NCBI GenBank assembly: GCA_016286935.1
Contig: JAEEUO010000072.1
Span: forward strand, 1 to 6,360
Source: Bacillota bacterium
GTDB taxonomy: Bacteria > Bacillota > Clostridia > Peptostreptococcales > Anaerovoracaceae
DNA: 6,360 nucleotides
Direction of reading: 5' to 3'
Of the stretch, positions 1 to 5,755 are shown in pieces. The translations under genes were made by a program, and so were the position numbers. Numbering within the stretch: position 1 is the stretch's first letter; every line of letters begins with the position of its first letter. The notes beneath the pieces were generated by a model. It ran no database searches. It saw only the letters and a program-made list of their open reading frames with translations, and was not told the origin of the DNA.

Positions 1-1209
1 GAGGCCGTTGATCATGACGAACAGCGTGCGCTCGCAGCCGTTGAAGTAGCCGAAGCTGCAGAACAGGAGCGGCGTCAGCATGCAGTCGATCGCGTACGCT
101 TTCAGATAGCTTTGGCAGGCATCCACGACGGCGGGATCCTTCGAGAAGATCGCGCCGAGCAGATCGCCGTGGAAGAACGACATCCAGAACACGGCGACGT
201 TGATCGCCATCGACGTCAGGACAGCGATCCGGAGTCCCTTCTTCGCGCGTTCCGGCTGGTTCGCGCCCATGTTCTGGGCGGTGAACGCGCTCATCGCCTG
301 GGAATACGCGGACGGGATCAGCATGATGAACGCGCAGATCTTCTCGCCGACGCCGACGCCGGCGGAGGCGATGACACCCATGTCGTTCACCATCATCTGG
401 ATGAACATGAAGCTGAAGCCGACGAGGATCTCCTGAAGGGCGATCGGCGCGCCGAGCCGCAGCTCCTTCCGGACGATCTCGCCCTTGAGACGGAGCATCT
501 CGCGCCGGAAGACGATCGGCAGACGTTTCCGGCGGATGAACAGAACGCTCAGAACGACCGAAAGCGCCTGGGCGAACACCGTCGCGGCCGCCGCGCCCGC
601 GGCTCCGAGGCCGAGGACGGCGACGCAGATCAGATCGCCCGCGATGTTCGCCACGGTCGCGATCAGAACGGTCAGAAGCGGCGTCTTCGAATCGCCGATG
701 CCGCGGAAGATCGAGCCGATGATGTTGTAGGCGATGATGAAGAGCGACCCGGCGCCGCAGATGCGGATATACGAGGCCGTCTCGCGGAACGCCTCCTCGG
801 GCGCTTTCATGAACGACGCCCAGCCGTTCGGGAAGGCGGTCAGAAGAACGGTCATCAGAACTCCGATGACCGCGAAGAGGACGATGCCCGTTCCCGTCGC
901 CTCGCCGGCCTTTTCGGGATCGCGGCGTCCGATCTCCTGGCCGATCAGGACCGTCACGCCCATCGCGAGGCCGGTGATGACCATCGTGACGGTCATCGTG
1001 ACCATCGAGCCCGTCGCGACACCCGAAACGTCTGCCGTTTCCGCGAACTTGCCGACGATCAGAAGGTCGACGGCGCCGTAGAGGCTTTGCAGGAACAGCG
1101 CGAACAGGATCGGAAGAGCGAATTTCGTCAGACTCGGAAAGATCGGGCCGGACAGGAGAGCAAATTCTTTTGTCGTCTGATCGTTCAGACGGGGGGCGTT
1201 TTCAGACAT
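1..1209 (-). CDS. MATE-family multidrug/cation efflux transporter, C-terminus cut by window edge
   Basis: Inner-membrane antiporter of the MATE (NorM/DinF-like) family, which exports organic cations or drugs in exchange for Na+ or H+. The 403 visible residues begin MSENAPRLND and are a series of hydrophobic helices. The first carries the family-typical 'LPILFALFLQSLYGAVD' stretch (about residues 32-48). The loop 'FRGIGDSKTP' (about 168-177) is a hallmark of the N-terminal half. A second half starts near residue 250 with 'LRLGAPIALQEILVG' and 'AFTAQNMGA'. Family members are usually about 450 residues, so only the last helices lie beyond position 1. The start at 1209 lies 4 nt after the trkH stop. 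No Shine-Dalgarno is visible before it, so translation is probably coupled to trkH. The substrate cannot be told from sequence. The family call is sure; the physiological role is not. Confidence 0.93.
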   Translation of the reverse strand, partial: MSENAPRLNDQTTKEFALLSGPIFPSLTKFALPILFALFLQSLYGAVDLLIVGKFAETADVSGVATGSMVTMTVTMVITGLAMGVTVLIGQEIGRRDPEKAGEATGTGIVLFAVIGVLMTVLLTAFPNGWASFMKAPEEAFRETASYIRICGAGSLFIIAYNIIGSIFRGIGDSKTPLLTVLIATVANIAGDLICVAVLGLGAAGAAAATVFAQALSVVLSVLFIRRKRLPIVFRREMLRLKGEIVRKELRLGAPIALQEILVGFSFMFIQMMVNDMGVIASAGVGVGEKICAFIMLIPSAYSQAMSAFTAQNMGANQPERAKKGLRIAVLTSMAINVAVFWMSFFHGDLLGAIFSKDPAVVDACQSYLKAYAIDCMLTPLLFCSFGYFNGCERTLFVMINGL

Positions 1210-1213
1210 GGAT

Positions 1214-2680
1214 TCAGGCGCGGTTCGGGTTCCAGAAGTTGGGGAGGAAGAGCGTCATCACGGGCATGAGTTCCAGACGGCCGACGAGCATGAAGAACGC
1301 CAGGAACAGCTTCGTCCACGCGGGGAAGAAGGCGTACGTGCAGACCGGGCCGATCGCCTCGAATCCGGGTCCGATGTTTCCGAGACAGCTCATCGACGCA
1401 GCGAGCGACGTCAGGAGCGACGCGCCGGAGAACGAGACGACGAAGCCGCCGAACAGGCAGAGCCCGAAATACAGGAACAGGAATGTTGAGATGACGCCCA
1501 CCGTCTCCTCCGCCATCGGCTGTCCGCCGATCCGGATCGAGACGACCGCGTTCGGGTGGATCTTTTCGGTCAGGCCGCGGCGGATGATCTTGAAGAACGC
1601 GATGACGCGGATGACCTTGACGCCGCCCGCCGTCGAACCGGCCGAGCCGCCGACGAAGAACAGCGCGAAGATGATCATGCGGGCCGCCGTCGGCCACACC
1701 TCGTAGTCGCCGATGCCGAAGCCGGTCGTCGACATGATCGAGGCGGCCTGGAAGGCGGAATGGCGCACGGCGTCTCCCGAGGAGACGTACGTCCCCGAGA
1801 GGAGGAGGATCGTGAAGATCAGGAGCGTCGCGCCGGCCCAGATCGAGAGATACGTGAGGAGCTCGGCGTCGTGGCGGATCTTGCGCGATTCGCGGTGGAT
1901 CAGATAGAAGTAGACCGGGAACCGCACGCCCGCGAGGAGCATGAACAGGGTGATGACCCATTCGATGTAGGGGCTGTTGAAAGCGGCGATCGACGCGTTG
2001 TACGTCGAGAAGCCGCCTGTTCCCATCGTCGAAAGGGCGTGGTTCAGCGCGTCGAACAGGCTCATCCCTCCCGCGAGGAGCAGGAGGCATTCCGCGGCCG
2101 TCAGACCGCCGTAGATCATATAGAGCAGCTTCGCGGTGTTGCTCTGTTTCGCGGTCAGCTTGTCGTTCGTCGGGCCGGTCGATTCCGCCGCCATGAGCTG
2201 GGTCCCGCCGATGCCGAGCGACGGCAGGAGCGCGATCGCGAAGACGAGGATGCCCATGCCGCCGAGCCAGTGGAGGAGCGACCGCCAGAAGAGGACGGCG
2301 TGGGGAAGGATCTCGATGTCTTCGATGATCGTCGCGCCGGTGGTCGTGATGCCGGACATTGCCTCAAACCACGCGTCGACGCCGCTCGGGATCGCGCCCG
2401 ACAGAACGAACGGGACGGCGCCGACCGTCGCGGCCAGAAGCCACGTCAGCGTCGCGATCAGAAGGCCCTCGCGGATGCGGATCCGCTTCGTCTCGGGACG
2501 GAAAAACGCCGTGCCGAGACCGCCGAGGATCCCGGCCGCGGCGGCCGTCTCAAAGAACGCGGCCGCCGCCTTTCCCTCGCCGTAAAGCACGCCGAAAAGA
2601 CCCGGCAGAAGCAGGGCTGCGGCGACGATCAGAAGAATGATCGAGAGGATTTTCCCGATGAGGCGTCCGTTCAGCGTCAT
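1214..2680 (-). CDS. trkH: Trk potassium uptake system, membrane channel subunit TrkH
   Basis: Integral membrane subunit that conducts K+ into the cell, gated by TrkA. Its 488 residues match the usual TrkH length (about 480-490). The four pore-loop signatures of the SKT superfamily are all present: 'MSGITTTGAT' (108-117), 'LSTMGTGGFST' (216-226), 'SIMSTTGFG' (314-322) and 'SCLGNIGPG' (431-439). Each holds the selectivity-filter glycine. The conserved intramembrane-loop segment 'GGSAGSTAGGVKVIR' (344-358) follows pore 3, and the family-typical end 'MLVGRLELMPV' (464-474) is intact. ATG at 2680-2678 shares its A with the trkA stop (TAATG). The region upstream is A-rich (AAAAAAGAAAA) without a clear Shine-Dalgarno, suggesting coupling to trkA. 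The stop at 1216-1214 lies 4 nt before the MATE start. TrkH rather than shorter KtrB is favoured by the partner having two RCK halves. Confidence 0.97.
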   Translation of the reverse strand: MTLNGRLIGKILSIILLIVAAALLLPGLFGVLYGEGKAAAAFFETAAAAGILGGLGTAFFRPETKRIRIREGLLIATLTWLLAATVGAVPFVLSGAIPSGVDAWFEAMSGITTTGATIIEDIEILPHAVLFWRSLLHWLGGMGILVFAIALLPSLGIGGTQLMAAESTGPTNDKLTAKQSNTAKLLYMIYGGLTAAECLLLLAGGMSLFDALNHALSTMGTGGFSTYNASIAAFNSPYIEWVITLFMLLAGVRFPVYFYLIHRESRKIRHDAELLTYLSIWAGATLLIFTILLLSGTYVSSGDAVRHSAFQAASIMSTTGFGIGDYEVWPTAARMIIFALFFVGGSAGSTAGGVKVIRVIAFFKIIRRGLTEKIHPNAVVSIRIGGQPMAEETVGVISTFLFLYFGLCLFGGFVVSFSGASLLTSLAASMSCLGNIGPGFEAIGPVCTYAFFPAWTKLFLAFFMLVGRLELMPVMTLFLPNFWNPNRA

Positions 2681-4029
2681 TAGTTTTCTTTTTTCTGGAA
2701 CAGTTCCTCCATCTCCGCGATCTGGGAGAGGAGGCAGAAAACGATGAGATGGTCACCCGGATAGATGACTGTATTGCCATGGGGGATCAGGACGTCGTTT
2801 CCGCGGAGGATGCCCGCGAGAAGGACGTCGGGCGGGAATGTGATGTCTTTCAGCGGCCGGTTCAGAACGGCGTTCATGCCCGTTTCCGCGACGATCTCGA
2901 TGAATTCGGCCTGGCCCTGGATGACCTTCGAAAAGATCACGCGGCGGCGGCCCTGGACGAAGCGGAGGATCTGGGCGACGGTGATGTCGGTCGGATTCAG
3001 CGCGACCGAGATCCCCATCTGTTCGATCAGATTGCCGTAGCTCTTGCGGCTGACCTTCGCGATGACGTCCTTGATGTTCCGCTGATAGGCCTGGAGAGCG
3101 AGGAGAAGGTTCTCCTCGTCGAAATTCGTAAGCGAGACGAACGCGTCCATCTCGTCGATGTCTTCCTGTTCGAGGAGCGCCACGTCGGTTGCGTCGCCGC
3201 AGAGGATCATCGTCCGTCCGAGGTGTGAGGCCAGATACTCGCACCGTTTCCGGTCGATCTCGATGATCTTGACGAACACGCCGTGGTCCGCGAGGAGCTC
3301 CGCGAGATAGAACGCCGTCTTCCCGCCTCCCGCGATCATGACCTTCTCGATCCTTGCTTTTTCGTTCTTGCGCTTGTCCGTGTACTGGCGGATGGCGTCG
3401 TCGCGGCCGAGCAGATAGATCGTATCGCCGGAATGGAGGACCGTCTGGCCGTTCGGCACGATGATCTTTCCGCCGCGCGAGACGGCGACGATCAGGACGT
3501 CGCCGAGGCTTTCGGCGATCTCGCTGACGGTCTTGCCGAGGATCGACGGAAGGTTGTCCGCCTCCCACTGGATGATCGACACCGCGCCGGTGTTGAAGTA
3601 GCCGTTGTTCAGATCGTACCGCTGCACGAGGTAGCGGTTGATCTCGTACGCCATCGCGCGGTCCGGGTTGACGATGAAGTCGACGTCGAACGCGTTTTGA
3701 AGGAAGTCGCGCTGGTGGACGTATTCGGGGTCGCGCACGCGCGCGATCGCCTTTTTCGCGCCGAGCTGTTTCGCCGCCTTCGCGATGACGAGGTTCTTTT
3801 CGTCTTCATTCGCGACGGAGATGACGAAGTCGTATTCGCCGATGTTCATCCGCTTCAGCGCGTCCGGGCTCTTCGCGTTCGTCTGGACGGTCAGAACGTC
3901 CATCGCGTTCTCCGCTTTCTGGAGAAGCGACGCTTCCTTGTCGACGAGGGTGATGTCGTAGCCGCAGCCGAGCAGCGCCGTCGTCAGCGCCATGCCGAGC
4001 TTGCCCGCTCCGATGACCGCAATTTTCAT
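2680..4029 (-). CDS. trkA: Trk potassium uptake system, nucleotide-binding gating subunit TrkA
   Basis: Peripheral cytosolic protein that binds NAD(H)/ATP-type nucleotides and gates the TrkH channel. The 449 residues form the expected duplicated layout. The first Rossmann (RCK_N) fold has 'GAGKLG' (7-12) and the acidic residue D30 at the end of strand 2, a feature associated with NAD(H). The first RCK_C domain spans about 145-215. A second Rossmann fold has 'AGGGKTA' (233-239), 'EIDRKRCEYL' (257-266) and 'CGDATD' (277-282). The second RCK_C spans about 365-440. Length and duplication are those of TrkA, not the single-unit KtrA (about 220 residues). The start is fixed by AGGAGG 7 nt upstream (4037-4042) and an extended -10 promoter just before it. 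The gene ends TAATG, overlapping trkH by one base. The third glycine of the second nucleotide motif is alanine. Confidence 0.97.
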   Translation of the reverse strand: MKIAVIGAGKLGMALTTALLGCGYDITLVDKEASLLQKAENAMDVLTVQTNAKSPDALKRMNIGEYDFVISVANEDEKNLVIAKAAKQLGAKKAIARVRDPEYVHQRDFLQNAFDVDFIVNPDRAMAYEINRYLVQRYDLNNGYFNTGAVSIIQWEADNLPSILGKTVSEIAESLGDVLIVAVSRGGKIIVPNGQTVLHSGDTIYLLGRDDAIRQYTDKRKNEKARIEKVMIAGGGKTAFYLAELLADHGVFVKIIEIDRKRCEYLASHLGRTMILCGDATDVALLEQEDIDEMDAFVSLTNFDEENLLLALQAYQRNIKDVIAKVSRKSYGNLIEQMGISVALNPTDITVAQILRFVQGRRRVIFSKVIQGQAEFIEIVAETGMNAVLNRPLKDITFPPDVLLAGILRGNDVLIPHGNTVIYPGDHLIVFCLLSQIAEMEELFQKKEN

Positions 4030-4036
4030 CGCGTTC

Positions 4037-4042
4037 CCTCCT
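4037..4042 (-). promoter_or_regulatory. Strong ribosome binding site of trkA
   Basis: The minus strand reads AGGAGG with 7 nt to the ATG at 4029. It is a full anti-Shine-Dalgarno match and settles the trkA start. Confidence 0.85.
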
Positions 4043-4056
4043 TTCCATATATACGG

Positions 4057-4065
4057 ATTATATCA
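4057..4065 (-). promoter_or_regulatory. Extended -10 promoter for the trkA-trkH-MATE unit
   Basis: The minus strand reads TGATATAAT: a perfect TATAAT (4057-4062) preceded by the TGn extension (4063-4065). The best -35 at a 17-nt spacing is TGGAAC (4080-4085), only 3 of 6 matches, as is common for extended -10 promoters. Transcription would start near 4050, giving a leader of about 20 nt that holds just the ribosome binding site. The -10 lies 6 nt past the stop of the upstream peptidase gene, with no terminator between, so read-through from that gene is also possible. Confidence 0.7.
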
Positions 4066-4068
4066 TAT

Positions 4069-5208
4069 TTACGGGATCAGTTCCATCAGTTCGCGTTCCG
4101 AATCGAGATCGGCCTTCGTCGGATACGTCTTTTCGAGCGCGTCGAAGCGCTTCAGGCATTCTCCGGCCGCCTTCTCGTCGCCCTTCACCGCCTTCGCGAC
4201 GGCGTATTCGGAACGGATCACGCTCGGATAGTTCCGCATCGCCTTCCGGAACTGCTGCATCTCCTTCGTCTCGAACGCGGCGGTATCCGCTTCGGAGCCG
4301 CGCTCCAGCGCGTCGATGAACGTGCGGTCGAGCGTCAAAAAGCTTTTGTAGAGTCCGATCAGCGCCGTCTCCGGGTCTTCCATCGCGTCGATCAGGTTCT
4401 TCGCCTCCGCGAAGTCGTGGCGGTCCATCGCGCGGTTTTCTCGAAGCGCGAGCTGGGAGACGATCATCGTGTTCGTCAGGTCCGCGTCCTCCGCCAGATC
4501 GAACAGGGCCGGATCCATATCGCGGAGGCGGATGCCGTCGAGCTGGAGCAGCTCGTTCACCTTCAGCTGGACCCAGAACGCGCGGAGCGCCTCCGGATCC
4601 CTGCCGAGATGGAGCGCGTTGTAGCCGTCGTTCGGGAGCATCTTCAGCGTCATCGGGACGCCGTTCGTGATCGCCGTATAGACGTTCAGCGCGATGCACA
4701 GAACGCAGAACACCGCCCACGGGCCGATCCGCCCGGAGATGAGAAACAGGACGGTGAACAGGACCGCGGCGATCAGGTTCATCAAAGCGCCGCCGAAATT
4801 GTAGAGCATATAGGGGAACGTTCCGTTCACGGGCTCCGGAGGGCTCATCAGGCACTGTCCGCCCGTTCCCGCCAGCGAGAAGCGCTTCCACGCGAAGCCC
4901 TCCTTCGTCTTCACGAGCATCAGCGAGAACACGCGGAACGAACGGAAGCGGTAGCCGGTCAGAAGTCCGAAGACGAGGTGGCCGCTTTCGTGGATGACGA
5001 TGCCGAGGATCCACGCGACGAAGATCAGGAGCAGATACGCGACGTAGCGGAGCATGAACGTCCCGAAGCCAGTCTCAGCCGTTTCGTACGGTTCGATCCC
5101 GAGAAAGATGATCGCATACCCGGCGGCGACGCCCGCCGCAAGGCCGAGGACGATCGCCACGATCGTCCCGATCGGGTTTTTTCTGTTCCGTTTCGCGCCT
5201 TTGTCCAT
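4069..5208 (-). CDS. M50-like (site-2 protease-type) membrane zinc metallopeptidase with helical C-terminal domain
   Basis: Predicted intramembrane or membrane-associated zinc protease of 379 residues; substrate unknown. After a basic N-terminus (DKGAKRNRK) there is a helix at about 13-38. A second helix at about 55-80 carries the zinc motif HESGH (H73, E74, H77). Two further helices lie at about 138-160 and 163-186. The second ends in 'NGVP' (182-185), followed by 'LPNDGYNAL' (191-199). The Asp of NDG (D194) sits where M50 peptidases supply their third zinc ligand, so the active site looks intact. Between the helices lies a distinctive 'SLAGTGGQCLMSPP' loop (111-124). Residues 200-379 are soluble, charged and probably all-helical, perhaps TPR-like. 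There is no PDZ domain (as in RseP/RasP) and no CBS domain (as in SpoIVFB). ATG at 5208 has AAAGGA at 5218-5223, 9 nt upstream. Peptidase activity follows from the motifs; the biological role is not inferable. Confidence 0.82.
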   Translation of the reverse strand: MDKGAKRNRKNPIGTIVAIVLGLAAGVAAGYAIIFLGIEPYETAETGFGTFMLRYVAYLLLIFVAWILGIVIHESGHLVFGLLTGYRFRSFRVFSLMLVKTKEGFAWKRFSLAGTGGQCLMSPPEPVNGTFPYMLYNFGGALMNLIAAVLFTVLFLISGRIGPWAVFCVLCIALNVYTAITNGVPMTLKMLPNDGYNALHLGRDPEALRAFWVQLKVNELLQLDGIRLRDMDPALFDLAEDADLTNTMIVSQLALRENRAMDRHDFAEAKNLIDAMEDPETALIGLYKSFLTLDRTFIDALERGSEADTAAFETKEMQQFRKAMRNYPSVIRSEYAVAKAVKGDEKAAGECLKRFDALEKTYPTKADLDSERELMELIP

Positions 5209-5217
5209 TCTCCCGCA

Positions 5218-5223
5218 TCCTTT
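5218..5223 (-). promoter_or_regulatory. Ribosome binding site of the M50-like peptidase gene
   Basis: AAAGGA on the minus strand, 9 nt before the ATG at 5208. An upstream ATG at 5218-5216 is out of frame with the peptidase, so 5208 is the supported start. Confidence 0.6.
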
Positions 5224-5224
5224 C

Positions 5225-5266
5225 TAAACGAAACCGCGGGCCAGTCGAATCGCTGACCCGCGGTTT
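5225..5266 (-). terminator. Inverted repeat, probable Rho-independent terminator of the paaK-ACT unit
   Basis: A perfect 10-bp inverted repeat, AAACCGCGGG (5231-5240) and CCCGCGGTTT (5257-5266), encloses 16 nt in which three more pairs (CAG/CTG) can form. On the minus strand it is followed by CGTTT, so the T-run is short and interrupted (GGTTTCGTTT). It lies 36 nt past the ACT gene stop. Its position fits a terminator, but the weak T-tract leaves room for another role, such as a 5' stem-loop on the peptidase mRNA. Confidence 0.6.
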
Positions 5267-5267
5267 C

Positions 5268-5296
5268 ACTATACCTTATTACGGCTTATCCCGCAA
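5268..5296 (-). promoter_or_regulatory. Probable sigma-A-type promoter of the M50-like peptidase gene
   Basis: The minus strand has TTGCGG (5291-5296, 3 of 6 to TTGACA), exactly 17 nt, then TATAGT (5268-5273, 5 of 6 to TATAAT). Transcription would begin around 5261-5264, inside the first arm of the inverted repeat, so the mRNA would carry that hairpin, whole or nearly so, at its 5' end. The prediction rests on consensus matching only. Confidence 0.5.
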
Positions 5297-5302
5297 GATT
5301 TC

Positions 5303-5734
5303 CTAGAAGATTCCCATCAGTTCCTCTTCGGAGAGCATCGGGATGTTCTCGCCGGCGAGGACGGCCTCGGCGTGGAGCACGTCGTCGACGCGGAGGACGA
5401 CGTAGGCGCTGTCCGCCTTCGAGCCCGTAAACGCGTAGAGGTATTCGATGTTGATGTCGGCGTCCTTCAGGATGTCGAGGATGTCGGAAAGCGCGCCGGC
5501 CTTATCGCTCATCTCCGCCGCGATGACGTCGGTCTCGCTGACGATGAGCTTCTCGGAGAGGATCGCCTTCGCCTTCACCGCGTCCGAAACGATGACGCGC
5601 AGGATGCCGAAATCCTTCGTGTCGGCGAGGGAGAGCGCGCGGATGTTGACGCCGGCGGCCGAGATCAGCTTCATCGTATCGGCGAGGCGGCCGGGCTTGT
5701 TGTCCAGAAAAACGGATAATTGTTTGACAGACAT
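5303..5734 (-). CDS. Tandem ACT-domain protein (probable amino-acid-binding regulator)
   Basis: Small cytosolic protein of 143 residues made almost wholly of two ACT domains, which in known proteins bind small ligands, usually amino acids. The first is at about 4-65 ('QLSVFLDNKPGRLADTMKLI', then 'AGVNIRALSLADT'). The second is at about 70-130 ('IAAEMSDKAGALSDILDIL', then 'ADINIEYLYAFTG'). Each shows the strand-loop-helix with the ligand-loop glycine (G15, G80) and a following 'VNI/INI' strand. No catalytic domain is attached. ATG at 5734 is preceded by AAAGGAGA 6 nt upstream, and the gene begins 21 nt after the paaK-like stop, so the two are almost certainly co-transcribed. Stand-alone double-ACT proteins next to phenylacetate-CoA ligase genes are a familiar arrangement in anaerobes. 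The likely ligand, an aromatic or branched-chain amino acid, is an inference. Confidence 0.9.
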   Translation of the reverse strand: MSVKQLSVFLDNKPGRLADTMKLISAAGVNIRALSLADTKDFGILRVIVSDAVKAKAILSEKLIVSETDVIAAEMSDKAGALSDILDILKDADINIEYLYAFTGSKADSAYVVLRVDDVLHAEAVLAGENIPMLSEEELMGIF

Positions 5735-5740
5735 GTTCGT

Positions 5741-5748
5741 TCTCCTTT
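5741..5748 (-). promoter_or_regulatory. Ribosome binding site of the ACT-domain gene
   Basis: AAAGGAGA on the minus strand, with its GGAG core 7 nt before the ATG at 5734. It lies in the 21-nt gap after the paaK stop. Confidence 0.75.
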
Positions 5749-5755
5749 CCTTCGA

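Noticed and set aside
112..1269. A 385-codon plus-strand open frame antisense to the MATE gene
   Set aside because: It is Arg/Asp/Glu/His-rich, low in hydrophobic order and matches nothing recognisable, while the minus strand encodes a clear MATE transporter over the same bases.
1185..2090. A 301-codon minus-strand open frame overlapping trkH in another frame
   Set aside because: It is rich in Arg, Pro, Asp and Gly without domain signatures, and it is an alternate-frame reading of trkH.
1556..2683. A 375-codon plus-strand open frame antisense to trkH
   Set aside because: It has the same charged, repetitive composition as the other shadows. TrkH on the minus strand has all four pore motifs.
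2753..3568. A 271-codon minus-strand open frame within trkA
   Set aside because: It is a frame-shifted reading of trkA composed mainly of Arg, Pro, Asp and Gly. No frameshift is needed because trkA itself is intact.
4045..4070. AT-rich, partly symmetric stretch before trkA considered as an operator or replication element
   Set aside because: The symmetry is imperfect and short, and the extended -10 promoter explains the AT-richness.
3283..5256. A 657-codon open frame on the plus strand, antisense to trkA and the M50-like peptidase
   Set aside because: It is strikingly long, but its translation is dominated by Arg, Asp, Glu, Val and His with no recognisable domain, and it crosses two real genes and the gap between them. 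That is the usual mirror frame produced by GC-rich codon use on the opposite strand.
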